In this document: positions 52,599 through 60,945 of the stretch, one piece after another
How positions within the stretch are numbered: position 1 is the first letter of the stretch
Layout: every line of letters starts with the position of its first letter
Source of the DNA: Streptomyces sp. NRRL S-244
Lineage (GTDB): Bacteria; Actinomycetota; Actinomycetes; Streptomycetales; Streptomycetaceae
Direction: 5' to 3'
Length of the DNA stretch: 64,000 bases
NCBI RefSeq assembly: GCF_000717915.1
Contig: NZ_JOCX01000005.1
Coordinates: forward strand, 124,001-188,000
Notes under the pieces: generated by a model
The model's input: the letters and a program-made list of their open reading frames with translations, nothing else
Told to the model about the DNA's origin: nothing
The model's database searches: none
Position numbers and translations under genes: made by a program

Positions 52599-55088
52599 AT
52601 GGCCAACCGGACCTATGCCGACGCCGCGTACCGCGCCCTGGCGGACGAGAACGCCTCGGAGCTCGCCACCGCGCTGCTGAAGGCGGCCGTCCACTACAGC
52701 GGCCACTGGCAGACCAACAGGGACGCGGCGGAACTCCTCGCCGCCGTGAACGCCCGGCCCGCAGGGTTCCGGCAGCGGCTCGTGGACGCACTCGCCGAGA
52801 CCGTCTCCCCGCTCTCGGACGACTCCCCGGCCCTGGCGAACGCGCTGGGCATCACCGCCGCCGTGGGGCGGGACCTGACCTGGGGCGAACCGCTCGACGC
52901 CGGGCGGCGCGGGAAACTCGCCGAGGTAGGCCGCAAGGGCGAGGTCCAGTACCACGGATGGGTGCCGGAGCTGGTCCGCGCCGAGCTCGAAGCGGGCCGT
53001 ACGGTCCCCCCGGCCGTCGTCGCCGCCCTGCGCCGCAGCGCCCTGGGCGCCTACGGCTACAAGCCGGTCATCGAGCTCGCCCCACGCCTGACGGAGCCCG
53101 TGCTCAACGTCGGCGAGGCCTGGGCGGACCGGGCGCTGGCGGACGGGGAGCGCTGGCACGCCCTCCTCGCGCACGCGGTGACGGCGACGGCCGCCAAGCC
53201 GACCGCCAAGTGGGAGAAGACCGGCCGCGCGCTGGTCAAGGAGGCCGGGGAGGACGCCGTGCGCGAGCGGCTGCTCGGCTGGCTCCGACTCGTCGGCGCG
53301 CCCCGCACCCTCGCCCTCGACGAGCACCAGTACGGGCCGAACCCGAACGACACGTACGACCCGTACAACGCCAACGCCCTGCGCGGACTGGCCTGGCTGC
53401 TGTCCTTCCTGCCCCCGCACCCGGACACCGCGCGGGCGCTCGGCGCGCTCGTCGAGACCTCGCTGCGCAAGGTCGCGGGCCTCGGCCCGCGGGGCCCCAA
53501 GGTGGCCAACGCAGGTGTCACCGCCCTCTCCCGCATCGACAGCGAAGCCGCCCTGGCCGAGCTGGCCCGGCTGGCCACCCGCGTGACCTTCAAGGGCACC
53601 CTCAAGATGCTGGACTCGGCCCTGGAGGCGCGGGCCGTCGCCCTCGGGCTGAGCCGGGAGGAGATCGAGGAGCTCGCGGTGCCGGCGTACGGACTCACCG
53701 GCACCGGCCGCGCCGAGTACGGGCTGGGCGAGAGCACCGCCCTCGTGGAGGTCCGCGGAGCCAGGGCGGTGCTGTCCTGGCGCAGCGCCGCAGGCAAGCC
53801 GGTCAAGAGCGTGCCGGCCGCCGTGCGCCGCGACCACGCCGAGGAGCTCAAGGAGCTCAAGGCCGCCGTCAAGGACATCGACAAGATGCTCGGGGCGCAG
53901 GCCGAGCGGCTGGACCGGCAGTTCCTCGCCCGGCGCACCTGGTCGTACGGCAAGTGGCGCGAGCGGTACGTCGACCACCCCCTGGTCGGGACCCTGGCCC
54001 GGCGCCTGCTGTGGGTGGTGGACGGCACCCCGGTCGGCTTCGCCGACGGCGAGCTGCGCACCCTCGCCGACACCCCGCTCACCGAAGGCGCCGAGGGCTC
54101 CGAGGTGACCCTCTGGCACCCCATCGACCGCGAGCCGGCCGAGGTAGCGGCCTGGCGGGACTGGCTCGAACGGCACGGCATCACCCAGCCGTTCAAGCAG
54201 GCCCACCGCGAGGTGTACCCGCTGACCGACGCCGAGCTGCGCACCGGCACGTACTCGAACCGCTTCGCCGCGCACTACCTGCGCCAGCACCAGTTCCACT
54301 CGCTGGCCGCCGTCCGGGGCTGGCGCAACAAGCTGCGCCTCGCCGTGGACGACAGCGTGCCGCCCGCCGTCCGCGAGCTGCCGCAGTGGGGGCTGCGCGC
54401 CGAGTACTGGATCGAGGGCGACGGCGGTGACGACTACAACGGCATCACCGACTCGGGCAGCTTCCTGCGGCTGCGCACCGACCAGGTGCGCTTCTACCCG
54501 ATCGGCGCCCCGGAGAACCTGGCGCACGCCTGCGGCGGCGAGTACACGATGTGGCTCCGCGGCGGCGAGTCCCCGGTCGACCCGGTGCCGCTGGCCGAGG
54601 TCCCCGCGCTCGTGCTCAGCGAAGTCCTGCGCGACGTCGACCTGTTCGTCGGCGTGGCCAGCGTCGGCAACGACCCGACGTGGCAGGACGGCGGCCCCGG
54701 GGGCCGCTTCCACGACTACTGGAACGCGTACGGCTTCGGCGAGCTGAGCCAGACCGCCGAGACCCGCCGGCTCCTGCTGGAGCGGCTGGTCCCGAGGCTC
54801 GCCATCGCCGACCGGTGCCGGATCGAGGGACGGTTCCTGCACGTACGGGGCGAGCTGCGTGCGTACCGGATCCACCTCGGGTCGGGGAACATCCTCATGG
54901 ACCCGGGCGATCAGTACCTGTGCATCGTCCCGGCGGGGCGCACGGCCTCCGGGACGGAGACCGGGTACCTGCCCTTCGAGGGAGACCGGACGCTCGCGCT
55001 GATCCTCAGCAAGGCGATGATGCTGGCGGACGACACCGGCATCACCGACCCCACGATCACCCGTCAGATACTGAGCGAACGGGCGTAG
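52599..55088 (+). CDS. DUF4132 domain protein
   Basis: 829 residues. DUF4132 is recognised in the C-terminal third by QAHREVYPLTDAELRTGTYS, then NRFAAHYLRQHQFHSLAAVRGW. The N-terminal two thirds are helical repeats (HEAT-like appearance) with a Lys/Glu-rich segment (AEELKELKAAVKDIDKMLGAQAERL). In E. coli a DUF4132 protein (YehI) is encoded beside MoxR/VWA/SWIM genes, as I recall. Here those genes are 43 kb away but share the promoter type. Start at ATG 52599, or GTG 52590 overlapping the previous gene. The 3' end overlaps a convergent gene by 25 bp. Function unknown. Confidence 0.85.
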   Translation: MANRTYADAAYRALADENASELATALLKAAVHYSGHWQTNRDAAELLAAVNARPAGFRQRLVDALAETVSPLSDDSPALANALGITAAVGRDLTWGEPLDAGRRGKLAEVGRKGEVQYHGWVPELVRAELEAGRTVPPAVVAALRRSALGAYGYKPVIELAPRLTEPVLNVGEAWADRALADGERWHALLAHAVTATAAKPTAKWEKTGRALVKEAGEDAVRERLLGWLRLVGAPRTLALDEHQYGPNPNDTYDPYNANALRGLAWLLSFLPPHPDTARALGALVETSLRKVAGLGPRGPKVANAGVTALSRIDSEAALAELARLATRVTFKGTLKMLDSALEARAVALGLSREEIEELAVPAYGLTGTGRAEYGLGESTALVEVRGARAVLSWRSAAGKPVKSVPAAVRRDHAEELKELKAAVKDIDKMLGAQAERLDRQFLARRTWSYGKWRERYVDHPLVGTLARRLLWVVDGTPVGFADGELRTLADTPLTEGAEGSEVTLWHPIDREPAEVAAWRDWLERHGITQPFKQAHREVYPLTDAELRTGTYSNRFAAHYLRQHQFHSLAAVRGWRNKLRLAVDDSVPPAVRELPQWGLRAEYWIEGDGGDDYNGITDSGSFLRLRTDQVRFYPIGAPENLAHACGGEYTMWLRGGESPVDPVPLAEVPALVLSEVLRDVDLFVGVASVGNDPTWQDGGPGGRFHDYWNAYGFGELSQTAETRRLLLERLVPRLAIADRCRIEGRFLHVRGELRAYRIHLGSGNILMDPGDQYLCIVPAGRTASGTETGYLPFEGDRTLALILSKAMMLADDTGITDPTITRQILSERA

Positions 55089-55630
55089 TTGATCTGCTGC
55101 ATCACCCACGGGTAGGTGCTCGCGTCGACCGCCGGGATCATCGTGGAGTGGTGGCGGCCGCCGCTGGTGACGGTGACCTGGATGTAGCCGGTGGTGGTCT
55201 TCTCCTTCATGAGGAGGAAGAGCAGGCCGAGCAGGCAGAACAGGAAGAAGATGACCGCGAGCACGATGGCGTGCGCCGGGATCTTCGTCTCGGTGCGCGA
55301 GAGGTCCGAGGCGTTCCACATCGCGCCCTTGAGCGGCATCGGGCCCGAGGGGGTCATGATCTGGTCCCCGGCGATGGTGATGTCGCCGAGCGCCAGCCCG
55401 GATCCGCCGCCGTAGCCCGCGGGCTGCACGGGCGGCATCATCGGGGGCTGCCCGGGGGCCGGAATGCCGGCGCCGCCGACGGTCGGCTGGTACCCGGGCG
55501 CGGGCGGGGTGGCCGGGTACCCGTACCCGGGAGTCCCCGGAGTCGCCGGATATCCCTGCGGATATCCATAACCCGGGCCCCCTGGGGCCCCGTTGTCACC
55601 TGAGTACGGATTCGGCTGCTGCTCGCTCAT
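55064..55630 (-). CDS. Single-pass membrane protein with Gly/Pro/Tyr-rich N-terminus
   Basis: 188 residues. The first ~75 are GYGYPQGYPATPG-type low complexity. A soluble segment (GLALGDITIAGDQIMTPSGPMPLKG) and one membrane segment (HAIVLAVIFFLFCLLGLLFLLM) follow, then a ~50-residue domain ending in YPWVMQQINYARSLSI. It resembles membrane-embedded sensors of unknown role seen in Streptomyces. The end overlaps DUF4132 by 25 bp on the opposite strand. Confidence 0.85.
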   Translation of the reverse strand: MSEQQPNPYSGDNGAPGGPGYGYPQGYPATPGTPGYGYPATPPAPGYQPTVGGAGIPAPGQPPMMPPVQPAGYGGGSGLALGDITIAGDQIMTPSGPMPLKGAMWNASDLSRTETKIPAHAIVLAVIFFLFCLLGLLFLLMKEKTTTGYIQVTVTSGGRHHSTMIPAVDASTYPWVMQQINYARSLSI

Positions 55631-55672
55631 GCGCTCGATCTTTCCACAGCCGCCCCCGCCCGAGTACCCCGG

Positions 55673-56314
55673 TCAGGAGAGGTTGCTGTCTTCGCTCTCG
55701 GGCTTGCGCCGCGCCGCCGTGAGAACGGCCTCGACGTCCAGGGTCACCTTGGCACCGATCGACTCGGGGAGGGTGACGAGCTCACCGGGGGCGTGGACGC
55801 GGTGGGTGGCGTACTCGTCCTGGGCCGGATCGGTGAGGACGTGCAGGCGGTTGTGCCGACGGTCGACGATCACGTAGACGGGGACCTTGGCGTTGGCGTA
55901 GGCGCTGACCTTCGTCCGCAGGTCCGTCTTGTAGTTGCTGGAGGTGACCTCCAGGACCAGGCGGAAGGCGACGGGGTCGTAGCAGTTGTTCTCGACGAGG
56001 TGGTCCTCGAAATCGGCGTCGACCACGGAGAGGTCCGGGATGGCGTAGTCCTCGCGCCCGTCGGGGAGCCAGAGGCCAACTGCCTGGACGACCGTCGACT
56101 CTTCACCGTGCAGCCCCGCAGTGAGGAAGGGCAACATGAGGTCGGTCAGTCCTCGCCCGTGGCCGCCGTCTGCTGGTGGGGACACGAGGATCTGTCCTCC
56201 GATGATCTCGACTCGGTAGCCGGGGAGTCGCTCCATGAGCGCGTTGGCTTCATCGAGGAGCGAGCGCTCGGCCTGCGGTTCGCCGTAGGGCTGCTCAGCG
56301 GGTGCTGCGGACAT
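55673..56314 (-). CDS. Uma2-family putative endonuclease (paralogue 2)
   Basis: 213 residues, close relative of the protein at 50655-51302. Both share YRVEIIGGQ, EDYAIPDL.VVDAD, NNCYDPV.FRLVLEVTSSN, TDLR.KV.AYA and GAKVTLDVE. The ATG at 56314 is preceded by GGGAGG, and the upstream 39 bp are nearly identical to those of paralogue 1. This supports a segmental duplication including the promoter. Confidence 0.92.
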   Translation of the reverse strand: MSAAPAEQPYGEPQAERSLLDEANALMERLPGYRVEIIGGQILVSPPADGGHGRGLTDLMLPFLTAGLHGEESTVVQAVGLWLPDGREDYAIPDLSVVDADFEDHLVENNCYDPVAFRLVLEVTSSNYKTDLRTKVSAYANAKVPVYVIVDRRHNRLHVLTDPAQDEYATHRVHAPGELVTLPESIGAKVTLDVEAVLTAARRKPESEDSNLS

Positions 56315-56320
56315 CACGTG

Positions 56321-56359
56321 CCTCCCGTGGGCTGCTGTCGAGAGCATCATCGTAGGACG
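56321..56359 (-). promoter_or_regulatory. Conserved leader/promoter block of Uma2 paralogue 2
   Basis: Minus-strand CGTCCTACGATGATGCTCTC with TACGAT, then CGACAGCAGCCCACGGGAGG. It matches 51309-51346 with few changes. Conservation beyond the coding region marks a functional leader or a recent duplication. Confidence 0.65.
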
Positions 56360-56403
56360 GGGAAGGGCCCCGCGGCCGGAAGCCGCGTGATCACCCGAAC
56401 GGG

Positions 56404-56446
56404 CGAGGGCCCCGCCCCCGGTGTGAAACCGGGGGCGGGGCCCTCG
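56404..56446 (-). terminator. sdh operon terminator, perfect 18-bp stem
   Basis: CGAGGGCCCCGCCCCCGG (56404-56421), 7-nt loop TGTGAAA, then its exact complement (56429-56446). It lies 21 bp after the sdhB stop. Confidence 0.92.
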
Positions 56447-56466
56447 TACGGGCGACCGCGAAGCGG

Positions 56467-57225
56467 TCAGAAGCGGCGCGTGATCAGTGCGCGCTTGACT
56501 TCCTGGATCGCCTTCGTGACCTCGATGCCGCGGGGGCACGCGTCGGTGCAGTTGAAGGTCGTGCGGCAGCGCCACACGCCGTCCTTGTCGTTCAGGATCT
56601 CCAGCCGCTGCTCGCCGGCCTCGTCACGCGAGTCGAAGATGAAGCGGTGGGCGTTGACGATCGCCGCCGGGCCGAAGTACTGCCCGTCGTTCCAGAACAC
56701 CGGGCACGACGAGGTGCACGCCGCGCACAGGATGCACTTCGTGGTGTCGTCGAACCGCTCGCGGTCCTCCGCCGTCTGCAGGCGCTCACGCGTCGGCTCG
56801 TTCCCGTTGGTGACCAGGAACGGCATGACGTCGCGGTACGCCTGGAAGAAGGGCTCCATGTCGACGACAAGGTCCTTCATCACCGTGAGGCCCTTGATGG
56901 CCTCGACCGTGATCGGCTTCTCCGGGTTGATGTCCTTGATCAGCGTCTTGCAGGCGAGCCTGTTCTTGCCGTTGATCCGCATCGCGTCGGAACCGCAGAT
57001 GCCGTGCGCACACGACCGGCGGAAGGTCAGCGTGCCGTCGAGGTCCCACTTGATCTTGTGGAGACCGTCGAGCACGCGCTCCTTCGGGTCGATCTCGATC
57101 TGGAAGTCCTGCCACTGAGCCTCGTCCGAGATCTCGGGGTTGTAGCGGCGGATCCGGAAAGTGACCGTGATGTACGGGGAGGCCGCGGCCGCCTCTTCCA
57201 TCTTTTCCAGGGTGGGGGTAGCCAT
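56467..57225 (-). CDS. sdhB: Succinate dehydrogenase iron-sulfur subunit
   Basis: Electron-transfer subunit of complex II. 252 residues. Cluster ligands are visible: [2Fe-2S] in RRSCAHGICGSDAM plus RLACKTL; [4Fe-4S] in CILCAACTSSCPVFW; [3Fe-4S] in CRTTFNCTDACPRGI. Last gene of sdhCDAB; its ATG overlaps the sdhA stop by 1 nt (TGATG). A strong terminator follows. Confidence 0.97.
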   Translation of the reverse strand: MATPTLEKMEEAAAASPYITVTFRIRRYNPEISDEAQWQDFQIEIDPKERVLDGLHKIKWDLDGTLTFRRSCAHGICGSDAMRINGKNRLACKTLIKDINPEKPITVEAIKGLTVMKDLVVDMEPFFQAYRDVMPFLVTNGNEPTRERLQTAEDRERFDDTTKCILCAACTSSCPVFWNDGQYFGPAAIVNAHRFIFDSRDEAGEQRLEILNDKDGVWRCRTTFNCTDACPRGIEVTKAIQEVKRALITRRF

Positions 57226-58979
57226 CAGTACTTACGCTCCATCGGCTGGTAGCGGGTCGTGACGACCGGCTTGTAGTCGAGCCGGACCGAGTCCGAGCCG
57301 TCGGCTCCGACCTCGCGGTACGCCATGGTGTGGCGCATGAAGTTGACGTCGTCGCGGTTCGGGTAGTCCTCGCGGTAGTGACCGCCGCGGGACTCCTTGC
57401 GCGCGAGCGCGGACACGGCCATGACCTCGGCCAGGTCGAGCAGGTTGCCCAGCTCGATGGCCTCCAGCAGGTCCGTGTTGAAGCGCTTGCCCTTGTCCTG
57501 GACGGACACGTTCTTGTAGCGCGCGCGCAGCTCCGCGATCTTCTCGACCGCGGTCTTGATGGTCTGCTCCGTACGGAACACCATCACGCAGGCGTCCATC
57601 GTCTCCTGGAGCTCCAGGCGCAGGTCGGCGACCCGCTCCTTGCCCGTGGAGTTGCGCAGGTGCTCGACGAGGTCGACGACCTGCTGCGCCGGGTTCTCGG
57701 GGAGCTCGACGTAGTCGTTCTCCTGCGAGTACTTCGCCGCGGCGATGCCGGAACGCTTGCCGAACACGTTGATGTCCAGCAGCGAGTTGGTGCCGAGGCG
57801 GTTGGCGCCGTGCACGGAGACGCAGGCGACCTCGCCGGCCGCGTACAGGCCCGGGACGACGGTGGTGTTGTCCGCCAGGACCTCACCCTCGACGTTCGTC
57901 GGGATGCCGCCCATGGCGTAGTGCGCGGTGGGCTGGATCGGGATCGGGTCCGTGTACGGCTCGATGCCCAGGTACGTGCGCGCGAACTCGGTGATGTCCG
58001 GGAGCTTCGCGTCGAGCTGCTCCGGCGGCAGGTGCGTCAGGTCCAGGTACACGTGGTCACCGGCCGGACCGCAGCCGCGGCCCTCGCGGATCTCGGTGTA
58101 GATGGAGCGCGAGACGACGTCACGGGACGCGAGGTCCTTCATGACCGGCGCGTACTTCTCCATGAAGCGCTCGCCGTCCTTGTTGCGGAGGATGCCGCCC
58201 TCACCGCGGGCGCCCTCCGTCAGCAGGATGCCCATGCGCCAGATGCCCGTCGGGTGGAACTGGAAGAACTCCATGTCCTCCAGCGGCAGGCCGCGGCGGT
58301 AGCAGGCCGCCTGGCCGTCACCCGTGAGGGTGTGCGCGTTGGAGGTCACCTTGAAGAACTTGCCGGTGCCGCCGGAGGCGTAGATGACGGCCTTGGCCTG
58401 GAACACGTGGATCTCGCCGGTGGCGAGCTCGTACGCGACCACACCGGCCGACTTCTTGACGCCGTCCTCCTCGACCAGGAGCTGGTCCAGGACGTAGAAC
58501 TCGTTGAAGAACTCCACGCCCTCCTTGACGCAGTTCTGGTACAGCGTCTGGAGGATCATGTGGCCGGTGCGGTCCGCGGCGTAGCAGGACCGGCGGACCG
58601 GGGCCTCGCCGTGGTTGCGCGAGTGGCCGCCGAAGCGGCGCTGGTCGATGGTGCCGTCCGGCGTGCGGTTGAACGGCAGGCCCATCTTCTCCAGGTCGAG
58701 GACGGCGTCGATGGCCTCCTTCGCCAGGATCTCGGCGGCGTCCTGGTCGACCAGGTAGTCACCGCCCTTGACCGTGTCGAAGGTGTGCCATTCCCAGTTG
58801 TCCTCCTCCACGTTCGCCAGCGCGGCGGCCATGCCGCCCTGCGCGGCGCCCGTGTGGGAGCGGGTGGGGTAGAGCTTCGTCAGCACGGCGGTGCGGCTGC
58901 GCTTCGTCGACTCGATGGCGGCACGCATGCCCGCGCCACCTGCGCCGACGATGACGGTGTCGTACTTGTGGATCTTCAT
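57225..58979 (-). CDS. sdhA: Succinate dehydrogenase flavoprotein subunit
   Basis: Catalytic subunit oxidising succinate to fumarate with covalent FAD. 584 residues. VIVGAGGAGMRAAIES is the FAD Rossmann motif; the covalent-FAD His is in LYPTRSHTGAAQGGM; active-site elements are FNRTPDGTIDQRRFGGHSRNHG, QPTAHYAMGGIPTN and GANRLGTNSLLDINVFGKR. Starts 24 bp after sdhD. Confidence 0.97.
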   Translation of the reverse strand: MKIHKYDTVIVGAGGAGMRAAIESTKRSRTAVLTKLYPTRSHTGAAQGGMAAALANVEEDNWEWHTFDTVKGGDYLVDQDAAEILAKEAIDAVLDLEKMGLPFNRTPDGTIDQRRFGGHSRNHGEAPVRRSCYAADRTGHMILQTLYQNCVKEGVEFFNEFYVLDQLLVEEDGVKKSAGVVAYELATGEIHVFQAKAVIYASGGTGKFFKVTSNAHTLTGDGQAACYRRGLPLEDMEFFQFHPTGIWRMGILLTEGARGEGGILRNKDGERFMEKYAPVMKDLASRDVVSRSIYTEIREGRGCGPAGDHVYLDLTHLPPEQLDAKLPDITEFARTYLGIEPYTDPIPIQPTAHYAMGGIPTNVEGEVLADNTTVVPGLYAAGEVACVSVHGANRLGTNSLLDINVFGKRSGIAAAKYSQENDYVELPENPAQQVVDLVEHLRNSTGKERVADLRLELQETMDACVMVFRTEQTIKTAVEKIAELRARYKNVSVQDKGKRFNTDLLEAIELGNLLDLAEVMAVSALARKESRGGHYREDYPNRDDVNFMRHTMAYREVGADGSDSVRLDYKPVVTTRYQPMERKY

Positions 58980-59003
58980 CTTGTTTCGCCTCAGCCCCGT
59001 TGC

Positions 59004-59486
59004 CTAGCGGATGTTCGGGTCGAAGGTGAAGATCACCAGCGTGCCCAGAAGGATGGTGAACACCGTGGCGGTGTAGAGCAGGCCCTTCAGCCACAGCCGC
59101 GTGTTGGCGCGCTCCGCGTAGTCGTTGATGACGGTACGCAGACCGTTGGCGCCGTGCAGCATGGCGAGCCACAGCATCAGCAGGTCCCAGACCTGCCAGA
59201 ACGGGGACGCCCAGCGGCCGGCCACGAAGGCGAAGCCGATCTTGGAGACGCCGCCGTCCAGCACCAGCTGGATGAGCAGGTGGCCGAGCACGAGCACGAC
59301 GAGGACGATGCCCGAGAGGCGCATGAACAGCCAGGCGGCCATCTCGAAGTTGCCGCGGGTCGAGCGCGGCGTCTTGCCCGTGCGCTTGCGCGGGGCCTCG
59401 ATGTACGGCGCCGGGTTGTCGACGTCGTAGAGGCTTACGCCCTCCACGTCGCCGATGGCCTGGGCGGAAGAAGTGTCAGAAGACAT
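59004..59486 (-). CDS. sdhD: Succinate dehydrogenase membrane anchor subunit
   Basis: 160 residues. A hydrophilic ~45-residue N-terminus precedes three membrane segments (MRLSGIVLVVLVLGHLLIQLVL; WDLLMLWLAMLHGANGLRTVIND; GLLYTATVFTILLGTLVIF). His in VLGHLLIQ and MLHGANGLR are likely haem b ligands. Starts 5 bp after sdhC. ATG 59486. Confidence 0.93.
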   Translation of the reverse strand: MSSDTSSAQAIGDVEGVSLYDVDNPAPYIEAPRKRTGKTPRSTRGNFEMAAWLFMRLSGIVLVVLVLGHLLIQLVLDGGVSKIGFAFVAGRWASPFWQVWDLLMLWLAMLHGANGLRTVINDYAERANTRLWLKGLLYTATVFTILLGTLVIFTFDPNIR

Positions 59487-59491
59487 GAGTG

Positions 59492-59872
59492 TCACTTCCC
59501 GAACAGTTCGGCAGCTGCGTGGCCCAGGACGGGGTACAGGGCCCCGATCATCAGGATGATCCAGATGATCATGACGCCCCAGAGCATCTGCTTCTGGAGA
59601 CGGGGACCCTTGGACCAGAAGTCCACGGCGATCACACGGAGACCGTTGAGCGCGTGGAAGAGGATGGCGGCCACGAGGCCGTACTCCAGCAGCGCGACGA
59701 TCGGAGTCTTGTAGGTAGCCACGACATCGTCGTACGCCTCGGGGGAGACGCGGACGAGAGCGGTGTCGAGGACGTGTACGAACAGGAAGAAGAAGATGAG
59801 GACGCCGGTGACTCGATGAGCCACCCAGGACCACATTCCTTCCCGGCCGCGGTACAACGTTCCAGCCGGCAC
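59492..59872 (-). CDS. sdhC: Succinate dehydrogenase cytochrome b556 subunit
   Basis: 126 residues. SdhC signature SWVAHRVTGVLIFFFLFVHVLD, with His-Arg-x-Thr-Gly and a second His; FHALNGLRVIAVDF follows, then IIWIILMIGALYPVL. Three membrane segments. The GTG at 59872 is preceded by GGAGGG; the frame is open upstream but nothing conserved lies there. First gene of the operon; a TACGAT -10-like box is present on the minus strand near 59960 but no clear -35. Confidence 0.94.
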   Translation of the reverse strand: MPAGTLYRGREGMWSWVAHRVTGVLIFFFLFVHVLDTALVRVSPEAYDDVVATYKTPIVALLEYGLVAAILFHALNGLRVIAVDFWSKGPRLQKQMLWGVMIIWIILMIGALYPVLGHAAAELFGK

Positions 59873-60024
59873 GGAAAACCCTCCGGAAGCGGGGCGGGGG
59901 CCAGCCGGCTTCTTTGTCGGTCGGGCCCGGCCGGGTACGGTCCTCCGGCCCCGGACATCGTAGCGACGCTTTGTCGGTTCCCTCGCGCCGGGTCCATCGG
60001 TGTGATCAAACAGGCACGGACGGA

Positions 60025-60630
60025 CTATCCCACAGGGGCGAATAGCCCGGAATTCGCAGCTGATACACCGTCTGGGGAGGTCAGCCAATGTGTCAGGTCG
60101 GCGAGCCGCACCTGGGCGAGTCGGCGCAGCTCGTCCGCCGAGATCGACCGCTCCTCGTCCGCCTCCAACTCCATGCGGCGCCGGATCGCGGCCAGCAGCT
60201 GGTCCGCCTGCTCATCCGGCGGGTGCCCGTCCAGGCAGATGACGAAGGCGTGGCCGAACTTGCGCTCGTACTCGGCGTGCGCGGCGTCGAGCGCCAGCAG
60301 TGCGGCGTAGGGGGCCCCGTGGTCCAGCTCCACCGGGAACTCCGAGGCCAGCGCCTCGCTCAGGTCCGCCTGGGAGAGGTCGTACGAGGCCTCGTCGGCG
60401 GCGGCGAGTAGCGCGCCCGGATCCGGGTACGGGCGGTGCACGGCCACCCGCTGCGCCCAGCGCCGGCTCCCGCAGCAGTGCAGCAGCACGGCCTCGGCGG
60501 CTTCGGGGGAGAGGGCGTTGAACCGCGCCAGTCCGGAGCCGGGGGAGGGGTCGGAGCTGCCGCGGGCCTGTGCCGGAAGGTGGCTGGACAGCGGGGGGCT
60601 CCTCGGGGCGTGGCGCGGGTGTACCGCCAC
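60025..60630 (-). CDS. OHCU decarboxylase-like protein lacking the usual catalytic segment
   Basis: About 201 residues, GTG 60630 (weak ribosome site). It resembles 2-oxo-4-hydroxy-4-carboxy-5-ureidoimidazoline decarboxylase: LARFNALSPEAAEAVLLHCCGSRRWAQRVAVHRPYPDPGALLAAAD at the start and HAEYERKFGHAFVICLDG, ...AIRRRMELEADEER near the end. The His-Pro-Arg/Asp-(Ile/Leu)-Gly catalytic stretch and the following SxxEQ segment of true OHCU decarboxylases are missing; ALASEFPVELDHG stands there instead. No urate genes are nearby. It is probably a repurposed family member. It lies beside sdhC on the same strand. Confidence 0.7.
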   Translation of the reverse strand: MAVHPRHAPRSPPLSSHLPAQARGSSDPSPGSGLARFNALSPEAAEAVLLHCCGSRRWAQRVAVHRPYPDPGALLAAADEASYDLSQADLSEALASEFPVELDHGAPYAALLALDAAHAEYERKFGHAFVICLDGHPPDEQADQLLAAIRRRMELEADEERSISADELRRLAQVRLADLTHWLTSPDGVSAANSGLFAPVG

Positions 60631-60945
60631 GCTAGCGAGGCCGGGCCGGGTGTGTCGTACCGATCCGGGGTTTTCACCCGGAAGTGAGCCGAAAGGATGA
60701 CGGGCGTGGCGCGGAAACAGCCTGGTGGGGGGGTGAGGAAGACGACCGAGGCCGCCACCCCCCACAGGAGAGGCCCCGGTCGCCGTCCGTACGGGCTCGT
60801 GCGACAAGCCCGTACCCCTGTCAGCGCCGCGAGTGCGTTTTGTGTCACACCCCGCTTCGCGCACGCTTGGTTGCTCCCCGTACAACTCGTGGACGAAGGT
60901 ACTTGAAAGCCGTAACGTGCTGATTTGCGCCACAGGTACAGGACA
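60631..60945. other. Intergenic region upstream of the ECF sigma gene (315 bp)
   Basis: No convincing gene. A perfect 9-bp hairpin (GTACGGGCT at 60789-60797 with 60807-60815, 9-nt loop) and a short AGGAG-like patch are present. The region contains the promoters for the sigma gene and possibly the leftward OHCU-like gene; exact boxes are not clear. Confidence 0.45.

Noticed and set aside
59971..59979. RecA-NDp-like TTGTCGGTT near sdhC
   Set aside because: The ninth position fails and no TANNNT lies 8 nt downstream; the orientation also does not face a gene start.
60684..60923. Small plus-strand ORFs before the ECF sigma gene
   Set aside because: They lack ribosome sites and conserved features; several overlapping frames are equally open because of base composition.
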